DNA of 64,000 nt from Streptomyces sp. NBC_00691. Lineage in GTDB: Bacteria > Actinomycetota > Actinomycetes > Streptomycetales > Streptomycetaceae. The stretch is taken from positions 7,006,001 through 7,070,000 of the forward strand of contig NZ_CP109007.1 of the NCBI RefSeq assembly GCF_036226665.1, given 5' to 3'. A program made the position numbers and the translations under genes. The notes under the pieces were generated by a model. It saw only the letters and a list, made by a program, of their open reading frames with translations, ran no database searches and was not told the DNA's origin. Below are positions 34,974-43,920 of the stretch, in pieces (the first letter of the stretch is position 1; every line of letters starts with the position of its first letter).

Positions 34974-35234
34974 TCATTCCGCCTTGCCCGCCCGGCGGCG
35001 CGCCCGTCGCTTCAACGACTGCCGTTCGTCCTCGCGCAGGCCGCCCCATACGCCCGTCACATGGCGGGAGTCGTCCATGGCCCAGCGCAGGCATTCCTCG
35101 CGCACGGGGCAGCGTCGGCAGACCTCCTTGGCCTCCTCGGCCTGGATCAGCGCCGGTGCGCCGGTCCCCACAGGGAAGAAGAGGTCGGGGTCGACATCCT
35201 GGCAGGCCGCTTGTGCACGCCAGCTGTCCAACAT
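34974..35234 (-). CDS. WhiB-family iron-sulfur regulator
   Basis: 86-residue WhiB-like (Wbl) protein. Four cysteines, Cys11, Cys39, Cys42 and Cys48 (EVCRRCPVREEC), would ligate a [4Fe-4S] cluster. The GVWGGL turn and a basic C-terminus (RRARRRAGKAE) fit DNA or sigma-factor binding. Start ATG with AGGAG six bases upstream. Wbl proteins respond to redox or NO and act with the principal sigma factor. Convergent with the SigB-type gene; divergent from an ArsR gene. Confidence 0.96.
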   Translation of the reverse strand: MLDSWRAQAACQDVDPDLFFPVGTGAPALIQAEEAKEVCRRCPVREECLRWAMDDSRHVTGVWGGLREDERQSLKRRARRRAGKAE

Positions 35235-35468
35235 CGGTTTCTCCTGTCACATCGATTCGACTCTCGGTCGCGCGGCCTTCCGGTACACGTGCGCAGGAAC
35301 GCGTGAGGAGCGGGGAGGCCTCCGCGGTCCGGCCGGTCGGGCCGCTGCCCGAGTGGCCCCGCACTCTCGCTCGTAACCCCGGACGCGGATTTCACACGTC
35401 CTCGCCGCGAGGCGGAACGGACCCGCGCCGGACGGCGGTTCGGACTCGGGTGGGAATACCCCTTGCCT

Positions 35469-35492
35469 AATGGTCAAGAAACGTTGACCATT
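35469..35492. promoter_or_regulatory. Operator-like inverted repeat before the ArsR gene
   Basis: AATGGTCAA-N6-TTGACCATT, perfect nine-base arms, ends seven bases before the ArsR start. The 12-2-12-like geometry suits ArsR/SmtB proteins and suggests autorepression of the ArsR-MFS operon. Confidence 0.75.
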
Positions 35493-35498
35493 GGTGTC

Positions 35499-36038
35499 AT
35501 GCCTACCGACGATCCTCCCGAGTCCCTCCGCCTCACCACCGACGAGCAGTTGCGCGCCGTCTCCAACCTCACGCGCCACCGGATCATGGCCGTGCTCCGC
35601 TTCGAGCCCGCGACGATCACACAGATCGCCGAGCGGGTCGGCCTCGCGAAGGGGAGCTCCAGCTACCACGTACGACTGCTCGAACGGGCCGGCCTGGTGA
35701 AGGTCGTACGGACCCGGAAGGTCCGCGGCGTCACCGAGCGGTACTACGCCATGGCCGCGCGGTCGATCGTGCTGCCGGATCCGGGCGAGGGCGGCCCGGA
35801 CGTGCTGATGCGACATGCGGTGGCGGACCTGGAAGCGGCGCCGGCGGACACCGAGCGGCACGTGGGGATGGCGCATCTGCGGCTCACCGACGAGCAGTTC
35901 GAAGAGCTGGGGGCGCGTCTGCAGGCCCTGGCGAAGGAGTTCCGGGAGCTGTCGGACCCGTCCCTCCCGGACGCGTCCTTCGTCTTCGCGCTGTTCCACC
36001 CGGCATCACGGAAGCAGACCCAGGGGGACGCTGAATGA
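35499..36038 (+). CDS. ArsR-family helix-turn-helix regulator
   Basis: 179 residues with an N-terminal winged helix: VSNLTRHRIMAVLRFEPATI, ITQIAERVGLAKGSSSYHVR, and LLERAGLVKVVRTRKVRGVT ERYY. The C-terminal 90 residues are helical and lack a Cys-rich metal site, so the ligand is probably not a metal. The start ATG has a poor ribosome site right after the operator; initiation from a short leader is possible. Its stop overlaps the MFS start (ATGA), giving a regulator-exporter operon. Confidence 0.9.
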   Translation: MPTDDPPESLRLTTDEQLRAVSNLTRHRIMAVLRFEPATITQIAERVGLAKGSSSYHVRLLERAGLVKVVRTRKVRGVTERYYAMAARSIVLPDPGEGGPDVLMRHAVADLEAAPADTERHVGMAHLRLTDEQFEELGARLQALAKEFRELSDPSLPDASFVFALFHPASRKQTQGDAE

Positions 36039-37324
36039 CCATGGACGTACGGAAGTTGCCGAGCGGGTTCGGACGGCTCTGGACCGCGCAGACGGTCTCC
36101 TCGCTCGGTGACGGCGTGTCACACGCCGCGCTGCCGCTGCTCGCGTTGACGTTGACGCGGGACCCGATGGCGCTCGCCGTCGTCACGGCCGCCGGGACGC
36201 TGCCGTGGCTGCTCTTCGGGGTGCTCGGCGGTGCGCTGGTGGACCGCTGGGACCGGCGGCGCACGATGTGGGTCACGGACGCGGCGCGTGCGGCGCTGCT
36301 CGCGATACCGGCGGCGGCGGCCGCGCTCGACGCGCTGAGCATTCCGCTGCTCGCGGCCGTCGCCTTCCTCCTCGGCCTCGGCGGACTCTTCTTCGACACC
36401 GCCGCCACGGCCTATCTGCCGGATCTGCTCGGCCGGGACCCCGTGCTCCTGGAGCGCGCCAACTCCCGGATGCGCGGCACCCAGACCGCCGCTTCGGGGT
36501 TCGCCGGGCCGCCCGCGGGCAGCGCCCTGCTCGCCCTCGGGCGAGCGGTTCCGCTGCTCGCCGACGCATTGTCCTTCGCGGTCTCGGCACTGCTGGTACG
36601 GTCGCTGCCCGCCGCACCCGTGCCCGTACCGCAGGCACGTGAGTCGCTGCTGCGGCAGGCGCGGGCCGGTGCCTCGTACGTGTTCCGGGACCAGTTGCTG
36701 CTCGGCCTCGCGTTGCGCCCCGCGGTCGGGAACATCGCCTTCCTCGCCGTCGAGACCGTGCTCGCCCTCTTCGCGCACGAGCGTCTCGGCATCGACACCT
36801 TCGGCTTCGGCCTGCTCCTCACGGCGGAGGCCACCGGAGGCCTGCTCGGCGCGGGCATCGCGTCCTTCCTCGGCCGACGACTCGGCACCGGCACCGCCCT
36901 GACCTGCACGGCCGCAGTCGAGGGGCTCGCGATCCTGGGACTCGCCGCCGCCCCGAACCCGTACGTCGCGGGCCTCGCGCTCGCCGTCTGCGGAGCGGGC
37001 ATGGGTGCCACGATGGTGCTCGCCCCCTCCCTCCGGCAGTCGATCGTCCCCGCCCACCTCATGGGCCGTGTCGCCTCGACCTCCCGCATGCTCGGCATGT
37101 GCGCCGCCCCGTTCGGCGCCTTCCTCGGCGGCTGGCTCGCCACCGCCTACGACGTCCGCACCCCGCTCTACGTGGCCGCCGGTCTGCTCCTCACCATGAC
37201 CGCCGTCACCGCGACCATGACCGGCAACCGCCGGGTCGAGGCGGCGCTGCGTGCCGCCGCCGCGGCCGACGACCCGGATGGTCCGGGGGGCAGGGATCTC
37301 GTCCAGGAGGGTGCCGCCCACTAG
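36035..37324 (+). CDS. MFS transporter (MFS_3 type)
   Basis: Twelve-helix major facilitator, 429 residues, likely an exporter. The motif-A-like loop GGALVDRWDRRRTMWVTDAA lies between helices 2 and 3; LPDLLGRDPVLLERANSRMR and VPAHLMGRVASTSRMLGMCA are typical of the macrolide-efflux/MFS_3 group. Coupled to ArsR by ATGA. Its TAG stop lies inside the left end of a MITE-like element (37321-37503), so the final residues and the terminator may have been replaced when that element inserted. Confidence 0.9.
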   Translation: MTMDVRKLPSGFGRLWTAQTVSSLGDGVSHAALPLLALTLTRDPMALAVVTAAGTLPWLLFGVLGGALVDRWDRRRTMWVTDAARAALLAIPAAAAALDALSIPLLAAVAFLLGLGGLFFDTAATAYLPDLLGRDPVLLERANSRMRGTQTAASGFAGPPAGSALLALGRAVPLLADALSFAVSALLVRSLPAAPVPVPQARESLLRQARAGASYVFRDQLLLGLALRPAVGNIAFLAVETVLALFAHERLGIDTFGFGLLLTAEATGGLLGAGIASFLGRRLGTGTALTCTAAVEGLAILGLAAAPNPYVAGLALAVCGAGMGATMVLAPSLRQSIVPAHLMGRVASTSRMLGMCAAPFGAFLGGWLATAYDVRTPLYVAAGLLLTMTAVTATMTGNRRVEAALRAAAAADDPDGPGGRDLVQEGAAH

Positions 37325-37503
37325 GGCCTGTCGTCAGACTCCCGTCTGCCCCGCGACGCCTGGCACGCACTCTCGCCGCACCGGGCGAAAGCCCGAGTAC
37401 GTCCGTCCAGTACGAGGGCTTCCTCCCGGCACACCGAGAGCACGCACCAGACGCCGCGGGGCCGCCCTCCGGGCGACGACGGGAGTGTGACGACCGGCCC
37501 TAG
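37321..37503. mobile_element. MITE-like palindromic element, 183 bp
   Basis: Terminal arms of 26 bp (37321-37346 and 37478-37503) match as inverted repeats at 24 positions, beginning CTAGGGCC on both strands. Inner inverted segments also pair (CTCTCG/CGAGAG, ACCGGG/CCCGG, AAGCCC/GGGCTT, AGTAC/GTACT), so the whole element can fold as one long hairpin. CTAG at both ends may be the target duplication. No coding capacity. Streptomyces genomes carry many similar-looking intergenic repeats. It supplies the stop codon of the MFS gene. Confidence 0.75.
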
Positions 37504-37861
37504 GGCCTCGACAGGCCCCAGGTCACCGCACCGCGAGGACCCGATCCACGAGGCGACGTGTGGAAGGTGGGATCGGGGGCAGGTGGGCGATGAGCGCATG
37601 GGACCGCTCATGGTGTTCACGGGCTTGCCGTCTCCCCCTTTCCGGCAGGACCGTGAGCAGTCGAACGGCCCGCACCTGGCAGGGGTGCGGGCCCGTTCGG
37701 CATGTACCGCCGACCGCGCGGGCGAGTGCCTGTGCGGGTGAGGGGTGTCGGACCGGTCGAGGCTCCCGGCCTGCGGCGTCCGAGGGGCCGGGCGGCAGGT
37801 GAGACCGCCGAGTGCGCGCGACGGGCTGGAGCGGGGGCGCGGTCCGGCCGATCACTCGGAT
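37504..37861. other. Intergenic region upstream of ltrA-like gene
   Basis: 358 bp with no convincing gene. Open plus-strand frames are Arg/Gly-rich shadows. Must include the promoter of the LtrA-family gene. Confidence 0.5.
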
Positions 37862-39070
37862 ATGGCCTCCGACAACACTGCCCCCGGCACACCGCCCGTC
37901 GGCCCTCCCGCCGAGTCCGAACGCCACGCCTCCTGGCTGGAGTTGTTCTTCGACCTCATCGCCGTCGCGGGCGTCGCCCAGTTGGCGCACCTGCTGCACG
38001 GCACCCCGGGCGCGGACGACCTCGGCTTCTACTGTCTCCTGTACCTGGCGTTCTGGACGGCGTGGATGTGCTTCACGACGTACGGCAACGTCGCCGCCGA
38101 CACGGTGCACACACGGACGGTCCTGATCGGCATGTTCGGGCTCGCCGTCATGGCCGCGGCCGTTCCCGGGATCCGCTCGGACCACGCGCGGGCCTTCGCC
38201 CTCGCCTATGTGCTCGTGCGGCTCCTGGCCTCGCGGGTCTGGCAGCGGCGGGGCGAGGTCGTCGCCGACTGGCCGATCGCGCAGCTGTCGGCGGGCGTCG
38301 TCCCCTGGATCGTGTCCGTGTGGGCGGAGGCACCGGCCCGGTACTGGCTGTGGGCCCTCGGGCTCGCCCTCGACCTGGGGCTCACCTTCGCCCGCTCCCG
38401 CAACCAGATCCTGGCCCGGGCACGCGGGGAATGGGAGGAGCGCGCCGCCGGCCGCGAGCGGCCGTCCCGCCCGCGGCCGGTGGCCGCCCGGCTCGACGCC
38501 GCGCATCTCGACGAGCGGCTCGGGCTGTTCACCCTGATCGTGATCGGCGAGAGCGTCGCGCTGTCGGTGGAGGCCTCGTCGGAGGCCGAGTGGACCTCCC
38601 GGCTCGGCGCGCTGGCGGCGGGCTCCTTCGTTCTGCTGCTCGCGCTGTGGGCGCTCGCGGTGCGCCGTTCGTGCGGGGTGCCGTTGCTCGGCTTCGGTGT
38701 GCTCGCCCCGCGCTTCGCGCTGCCGATGCACTGTGTGTCGACGGGCGCGCTCGCCGCGCTGGCCGCCTCGCTCGGCGGGGCCGTGGAGCACGTCGACGGT
38801 GAGCTGCCGCCCGGGATGCGCTGGCTCATGTGCGGCAGCATCACCGCGTTCCTCGCCGTCGGCCTGCTGGCGGGAGCGGCCTCCGGCCGGGGTGCCCGCT
38901 GGGGCCTGGGGGCCGGGGTGCCCGTCGTCGTCGCGCCGGTCCTGCTCGGAGCCTTCGCCGGCCGCGGATCACCGGCCGCACTGGTCTGGGCCCTGGTGGC
39001 GGTGGCCCGCTGGCCATGGCTGTACGAGCGGCTGACCGCGCGGCACGGCACCGGGGCCACCCGGTCGTAG
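37862..39070 (+). CDS. Low temperature requirement A (LtrA) family membrane protein
   Basis: Membrane protein of about ten helices, 402 residues. It begins with the LtrA hallmark SWLELFFDLIAVAGVAQLAH, and the second hallmark LGLFTLIVIGESVALSVEA occurs mid-protein. The family is named from Listeria; its biochemical role is not established. The ATG start has a weak ribosome site. Confidence 0.9.
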   Translation: MASDNTAPGTPPVGPPAESERHASWLELFFDLIAVAGVAQLAHLLHGTPGADDLGFYCLLYLAFWTAWMCFTTYGNVAADTVHTRTVLIGMFGLAVMAAAVPGIRSDHARAFALAYVLVRLLASRVWQRRGEVVADWPIAQLSAGVVPWIVSVWAEAPARYWLWALGLALDLGLTFARSRNQILARARGEWEERAAGRERPSRPRPVAARLDAAHLDERLGLFTLIVIGESVALSVEASSEAEWTSRLGALAAGSFVLLLALWALAVRRSCGVPLLGFGVLAPRFALPMHCVSTGALAALAASLGGAVEHVDGELPPGMRWLMCGSITAFLAVGLLAGAASGRGARWGLGAGVPVVVAPVLLGAFAGRGSPAALVWALVAVARWPWLYERLTARHGTGATRS

Positions 39071-39229
39071 GGGGCGTGCCGTCCTCCCGCGGAGCCGCCC
39101 TTCGCCGGGTTGCCTCGTCCCGTGTCCCGTGTGGTCCAGGTGGCCCCCGTGGTCGTGCGAGGGACTGACTCCCGGGTCACCATCGACGTGAACCGGGAAG
39201 CGGGGGACGCGGGAGAGACGGAGGCCGTC

Positions 39230-40042
39230 ATGGCAGCAGGCTGGGAGCCCCGGCCCTCGGAGGCCGTCGGCGGCGACGGCCCGGGCGGACCCGAATGGCG
39301 GCCCGTTCTCGATGTGCCCCCGCCGGGACAGCAGCGTCGGTGGACGGTCCTGCTGCGCTGGCTGCTGCTCCTCCCGCAGTTCGTCGTGGTCGCCCTGCTC
39401 TCCTTCGTCGCCTTCTTCGTCACGATCGCGGGCTGGTTCAGCGCTCTGGTCCTGGGCCGGCTGCCCGACCCGATCGCGTCCTTCCTCGGCTCGGTCCTCG
39501 CCTACCAGACCCGGGTTTCGGCCGGCGCGGCCCTGCTCGTCGACCGCTACCCGCCGTTCGCCTTCGACGCACCCGACTACCCGGTCCGCATCGAACTGCG
39601 CGCCACCCCGCTCAACCGGCTCGCCGTCCTGTTCCGGCTGTTCCTGATGATTCCGGCGGCCGTCGTCAGCAGCCTCGCCCAGTCCGGCTGGTTCGCCGTC
39701 AGCTGGGTCTTCTGGCTGATCGGCATCATCCTGGGCCGCCTCCCCGAACCGGTCTTCGGGGCCACGGCGGCCGTCGTCCGCTACCGGATGCGCCTGGCCG
39801 CCTACGCGATGATGCTGACGCCCGTGTACCCCAAGGGGCTCCTGGGCGACGCTCCCGAGGCCGCCTCGCAGCCCGCGTACTCCGCGACCCGTCCGCTCCG
39901 GCTGGGGACCGGCGCGCAGGTGCTGGTCTGGCTCTTCCTGCTCCTCGGGCTCGCCGGGCATCTCACCTCGGGCACGATCGACTACGACGACCAGGGCGAC
40001 GACCACGCGGGCACGGCCTCCGCCGGCCGGGTCGCGGGGTGA
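39230..40042 (+). CDS. DUF4389 membrane protein
   Basis: 270 residues with two copies of the DUF4389-type membrane unit: LLRWLLLLPQFVVVALLSFV...YQTRVSAGAALLVDRYPPF and LFRLFLMIPAAVVSSLAQSG...YRMRLAAYAMMLTPVYP. Three to five helices. Function unknown. The ATG used here has GGAGG five bases upstream; a longer in-frame version lacks such a site. Confidence 0.85.
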   Translation: MAAGWEPRPSEAVGGDGPGGPEWRPVLDVPPPGQQRRWTVLLRWLLLLPQFVVVALLSFVAFFVTIAGWFSALVLGRLPDPIASFLGSVLAYQTRVSAGAALLVDRYPPFAFDAPDYPVRIELRATPLNRLAVLFRLFLMIPAAVVSSLAQSGWFAVSWVFWLIGIILGRLPEPVFGATAAVVRYRMRLAAYAMMLTPVYPKGLLGDAPEAASQPAYSATRPLRLGTGAQVLVWLFLLLGLAGHLTSGTIDYDDQGDDHAGTASAGRVAG

Positions 40043-40150
40043 CGGCTCCGGCGGCCCCGCCCGCGGGCCGGACGTCGTCGCGGGCGGAACACGACTGACG
40101 CGTTCGCCGTGATGCGAGGGGGGAAGAACGCCTCGTCCTACGGTGGTTCG

Positions 40151-40819
40151 ATGCGATCCGTTCCAAGATGGGCCCTTCTGTCCTCGGGGTGTGCCCCGTT
40201 GACGCTGGTCGGTGGCTGGACCGTCGCGGCCCTGCTCGAAGGGCCCGCCTACGATCCCGTCACGCAGACCATCAGCGTCCTCGCCGCCTACGGGGCCGAG
40301 GGGTCCTGGGTCATGACCGGGGCGTTCCTCGCGCTGGGCGTCTGCCACCTCCTCACCGCGTGGGGGCTGCGGCCCGCCGCTCGCGCCGGGCGGGTGGCGC
40401 TCGCCGGTGGTGGCGTCGCGGCTTTCGGGGTCGCGCTGATTCCCGCGCCGAGCAGCGGCGGGTCCCTGCGGCACGGGGCGGTCGTCGTGACCGGCTTCAC
40501 GCTGCTCGCGGTGTGGCCGGTCCTGGCCGCCCTGCGCCGTGGCGGCGTGCCGTGGGGGCTGCGGCTGACGCCCTCCGTCGCCGTGAGCGCGCTGATGGCC
40601 CTCGGCGCGGTCTGGTTCCTCGTCGAGATGAACCGGCGGGGATCCGCAGGCGTCGCCGAACGGCTCGTGACCTGTATCCAGTCGACCTGGCCCTTGGTGG
40701 TGGTCGCCTCCTGTCTCCGCTACGCCCGTGACATGAGAGGCGAGGGGGGCGGGGACGGTGGGAGCGGTCACCGGGGTGCGGACGACGAGAGCGACGAGAC
40801 GTCCGCGCCCCCTCGGTGA
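40151..40819 (+). CDS. DUF998 membrane protein
   Basis: 222-residue protein with six predicted helices. The DUF998 signature is visible: YDPVTQTISVLAAYGAEGSW near the N-terminus and RHGAVVVTGFTLLAVWPVLA later. Function unknown. The C-terminal 25 residues are acidic and Gly-rich. The start chosen lies after GGTGG; GTG/ATG at 40109-40112 would add 13-14 residues. Confidence 0.82.
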   Translation: MRSVPRWALLSSGCAPLTLVGGWTVAALLEGPAYDPVTQTISVLAAYGAEGSWVMTGAFLALGVCHLLTAWGLRPAARAGRVALAGGGVAAFGVALIPAPSSGGSLRHGAVVVTGFTLLAVWPVLAALRRGGVPWGLRLTPSVAVSALMALGAVWFLVEMNRRGSAGVAERLVTCIQSTWPLVVVASCLRYARDMRGEGGGDGGSGHRGADDESDETSAPPR

Positions 40820-40908
40820 CCGTGGGGGCGGTGAAGGAGACGCGGTGAGGCGTGTCCCGCCGCGGCGCGCACTCGCTTGTGTGTTCGATTTAGCGTTATG
40901 GTGGGTCC

Positions 40909-41559
40909 GTGACCGCAGCACGACCACCCGCCCTGCCCGGACTCCAGGGTTCCTTGTTCGACCAGGGCGAAGAGATCCGCTTCGGCCCGCTGGACGGACT
41001 CCGGCGGACGCCGCTCGGCGACGGCGCCTGGGTCGATCACCTTCCCGGCTGGCTGCACGGCGCCGACGCGCTGTTCGAGGAACTCGTCGGACGGGTGCCC
41101 TGGCGGGCCGAGGAGCGGCCGATGTACGACAACGTCGTCGCCGTACCCCGGCTCCTGGCCCACTACGGCGAAGGCGCGCCGCTTCCGCACTCCGCCCTCG
41201 CCGAGGCCCGGCAGACGCTCGGGGCCCACTACGCCGCGGAACTGGGGGAACCCTTCGTCTCCGCCGGTCTCTGCCTCTACCGCGACGGCCGCGACAGCGT
41301 GGCCTGGCACGGCGACCGCACCGGCCGTTCCGCCCACCACGACACCATGGTCGCCATCCTCTCCCTGGGTGACCCCCGCGACCTCGCCTTCCGTCCGCGG
41401 TCCGGCGGCCCCACACACCTCCGCCTCCCGCTCGGCCACGGAGACCTCGTCGTGATGGGCGGCTCCTGTCAGCGCACCTGGGAACATGCCGTCCCCAAGA
41501 CGAGTCGGGCCGTCGGACCCCGTATCAGCGTCCAGTTCCGCCCCCGCGGAGTCCGCTGA
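40909..41559 (+). CDS. alkB: AlkB-like 2-oxoglutarate/Fe(II) dioxygenase
   Basis: 216-residue AlkB-type dioxygenase that oxidatively demethylates alkylated nucleic-acid bases. Iron ligands are His134, Asp136 (AWHGDRTG) and His193 (WEHAVPK). 2-oxoglutarate-binding arginines are Arg205 and Arg211 (RISVQFRPR). The GTG start is confirmed by the family's N-terminal length and has GGTGGG upstream. Monocistronic. The promoter region just upstream contains AT-rich TTCGATTTAGCGTTAT. Confidence 0.92.
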   Translation: MTAARPPALPGLQGSLFDQGEEIRFGPLDGLRRTPLGDGAWVDHLPGWLHGADALFEELVGRVPWRAEERPMYDNVVAVPRLLAHYGEGAPLPHSALAEARQTLGAHYAAELGEPFVSAGLCLYRDGRDSVAWHGDRTGRSAHHDTMVAILSLGDPRDLAFRPRSGGPTHLRLPLGHGDLVVMGGSCQRTWEHAVPKTSRAVGPRISVQFRPRGVR

Positions 41560-41591
41560 GGCCCGCGCCCGGCTCGGCGGCCGGGCCGGGG

Positions 41592-42074
41592 CTAGACCTC
41601 GGCCCCCGCCTCGGTCTCGGCGTCCGCCTCGGGCCGCGTCTTCTCGCCGGCCCGGTGCGGGCGGAGGGCGACGGCGCACCAGACGCCTGCCACGAGCAGG
41701 GCCGCCGCCGCCATCGCGCCGACCAGCGGCGCCTCCGGGCGCCAGCCCAGGGAGAGCCGGGTGCCCAGGTACGTCAGCCCGGCCGCGATCCGGCCCGGGG
41801 CGTAGAGCGGGACCCTGGCGGCGGTGATCCGCAGGACGGCCGCCACGGCCAGGCCGATCACGGCCCAGGCGGCCAGGTACGGCCACACCGGGCCGGGCGC
41901 GGCGGGCGGAAGACCGTACTCCCTGAAGCCGATCCGGAACAGCGACGTCAGCCAGCCCGTGGCCACGGCGGCGGCACTGATGCCCACCGCCCACAGGGCG
42001 TGGCGCCAGAACGGGCCCGGTCGTACGTTCCCCTCGTCGTCGTCGAAGGGGTCGGGTGCGAAGAGTCCAGTCAC
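41592..42074 (-). CDS. Hypothetical membrane protein
   Basis: 160 residues with four predicted helices: ALWAVGISAAAVATGWLTSL, YLAAWAVIGLAVAAVLRITA, IAAGLTYLGTRLSLGW and MAAAALLVAGVWCAVALRPH. The acidic N-terminus is APDPFDDDEGN. No family recognised. The GTG start lacks a strong ribosome site and is tentative. Located after the mannosyltransferase-like gene on the same strand, 65 bp downstream, so co-transcription is possible. Confidence 0.65.
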   Translation of the reverse strand: MTGLFAPDPFDDDEGNVRPGPFWRHALWAVGISAAAVATGWLTSLFRIGFREYGLPPAAPGPVWPYLAAWAVIGLAVAAVLRITAARVPLYAPGRIAAGLTYLGTRLSLGWRPEAPLVGAMAAAALLVAGVWCAVALRPHRAGEKTRPEADAETEAGAEV

Positions 42075-42139
42075 GGCCGGTAGGACGCCGCGCCGCGGTA
42101 CGGGGTTGCCCCTGGGAGCGCCCCGGGCTCGCCGTCCGG

Positions 42140-43366
42140 TCAGCCGGCCCAGCGGCCGGTCAGGAACGTCAGGGCGAACAGCGTCGACACCGGTGCGGCG
42201 AGGCAGAAGTACGCGGTCCTGAAGCGTGGTGAGCGAAGGGTCCAGGCGGCCAGCGTGATCCACAGCGGCCACCACAGGAGGGTCGCCCGGGGGACGGACT
42301 GGTACCAGTAGGACGTCCCCAGGGCCCACAGGCTGAGGCCGACGTAGGCGGCTTCGGGCCAGCGGCGCCGCCGCAGCAGGAGGGCCACCAGCGCGAGGCC
42401 GACGACCATGGCGAGGAGCTCGGCCTGGAACATGAACGCGTAACCGGTCGTCTGGACCCGGCCGAACGCGGACTCCCAGGTGGTGCTCCAGGCGTCCCAC
42501 GGCGTGTGGAAGTGGCGGTACCACCCCCGCTCCTGGGCGTGTTTCCAGGCCATCCAGTCGCCGGTGTGCGACTGCAGGTACCAGGCGTACAGGACCGCGG
42601 GAAGGGCCGGCAGGGCGAGCCAGGGCAGCGGCCGCCAGTCGGAGCGGGCGCGGGCGGTCAGGACGAAGTGGAGGGCGAGGGCCGCGGCGAGGAAGAGACC
42701 GCTGATGCGGACGGTCGTCGCCAGGGCGGCCAGCGTGGCGGCCAGGGGCCAGTCGCGGCGGTGGGCGGCGAGCCAGGCCGGCAGGGCGAGGGCGAGGAAG
42801 AGCGACTCGCTGTACCCGGTGGCGAGGAAGACCGCGCAGGGCGAGAGCAGCAGGAGCTGAGCCGTCCGCCGGCCGGCGTTCGCGTCGGGCAGATACAGAC
42901 GTGCGATCCGTACGAGTGCCAGAACCGCGATCCCGCCGGTGACGAACGAGATCAGCAGCCCGGCCGCCGTCCAGCTCGGTACGACGGTGTGGACGGCCCG
43001 CAGGACGAGGGGGAATCCCGGGAAGAAGGCCTCACGGTTGTCCCACTCGGCCCCCCAGGGGCCGCTTCCCCCAGGGAAGTAGCCGTCGCGCGCCACGTTC
43101 AGGAAGTGACCCCAGTCCCAGCGTTCGAAGGGCGCGAGGGCGGGGCCCGCGTCGCGCGCGTCGGCGTCGGCAGGGAAGAGCCACCGCGCGCCGTAGGCGG
43201 TGATCCACAGGGCCGTGCGGGTGAGCAGATACAGCCAGAGCACGTCCCGGTCCTCGGCGCCGAGCGGCAGCCGCGGCGGTCGTGGGCGGCGGTCGGTGCG
43301 GGGGAGGGGACGGAGCGCGGCGAGCGGCGGCGTCTTCTCCCGCGGCCTCGGGGACATCACAGACAT
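42140..43366 (-). CDS. PIG-V/GT39-like mannosyltransferase-type membrane protein
   Basis: 408-residue integral membrane glycosyltransferase of the GT-C fold (PIG-V-like family). A luminal-type acidic motif ERWDWGHFLNVARDGYF appears after the first helix, followed by EAFFPGFPLVLRAV. About ten helices in all. Probably transfers a sugar from a polyprenyl donor to a lipid or protein on the outer face. The ATG start lies after GACGGAAG; a second ATG three codons in is possible. Confidence 0.82.
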   Translation of the reverse strand: MSVMSPRPREKTPPLAALRPLPRTDRRPRPPRLPLGAEDRDVLWLYLLTRTALWITAYGARWLFPADADARDAGPALAPFERWDWGHFLNVARDGYFPGGSGPWGAEWDNREAFFPGFPLVLRAVHTVVPSWTAAGLLISFVTGGIAVLALVRIARLYLPDANAGRRTAQLLLLSPCAVFLATGYSESLFLALALPAWLAAHRRDWPLAATLAALATTVRISGLFLAAALALHFVLTARARSDWRPLPWLALPALPAVLYAWYLQSHTGDWMAWKHAQERGWYRHFHTPWDAWSTTWESAFGRVQTTGYAFMFQAELLAMVVGLALVALLLRRRRWPEAAYVGLSLWALGTSYWYQSVPRATLLWWPLWITLAAWTLRSPRFRTAYFCLAAPVSTLFALTFLTGRWAG

Positions 43367-43518
43367 GAGGGACTTCCGTCAGGGTGGGAGGGCATGGCGG
43401 ATCGCGCGACGGCGGCGCGTCACGGGGCGGGTCGGCGAGGGTGCGGAGCCCGGGCGGGGTCGGGGCGGAGAGGGGCCCCGCCCGGGGGCCGTGTCCAGCG
43501 GTCCGGCCCGTCCGGTGC

Positions 43519-43920
43519 TCAGGGCGGCGAGGTCGTCACCCGTCCCGACGGCTCCGTCGCCGTCGCCGACGGATCGCCGGCGGGGCCCTCCCGGGTGGGT
43601 GTGCCCGGTGCCGTCGAGCCGCTCGTCGGCGGGCGGGTGGTCTCCCCGGGGGACGGCGCGTCGGCCGAGGGGCTGACCGCCGGAACGACGGGAGCGGGTG
43701 CGTCCGACAGGAGAGCCGCCGCGGTCACCCCGCCACCGGCGAGGATCAGGCACGCGGCCCCCGCGACGACGGCGACGCGACGCCGGTGCGCGCGCCGGGC
43801 GCGTTCGGCGATGCGCGCGACCGGTACGGCGCGGGAGCGGGCCTGCCCGGAGGCGGCCGCCTGCCGGAACATCTCGCGAAGAGGATCCTGGGGGTCCTGG
43901 GCGTGCTGGGGGTCAAGCAC
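43519..43920 (-). CDS. Membrane-anchored protein coupled to an ECF sigma factor, putative anti-sigma
   Basis: 133 residues: a cytosolic N-terminus of about 45 residues, one transmembrane helix (RVAVVAGAACLILAGGGVTA), and a Thr/Ser/Pro-rich extracellular tail. The layout suits an anti-sigma or sensor protein, but no zinc-binding anti-sigma motif is visible. The GTG start follows GGAGG and lies upstream of the sigma stop, an eight-base overlap, so translation is coupled. By position it may control that sigma factor; this is inference. Confidence 0.68.
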   Translation of the reverse strand: MLDPQHAQDPQDPLREMFRQAAASGQARSRAVPVARIAERARRAHRRRVAVVAGAACLILAGGGVTAAALLSDAPAPVVPAVSPSADAPSPGETTRPPTSGSTAPGTPTREGPAGDPSATATEPSGRVTTSPP

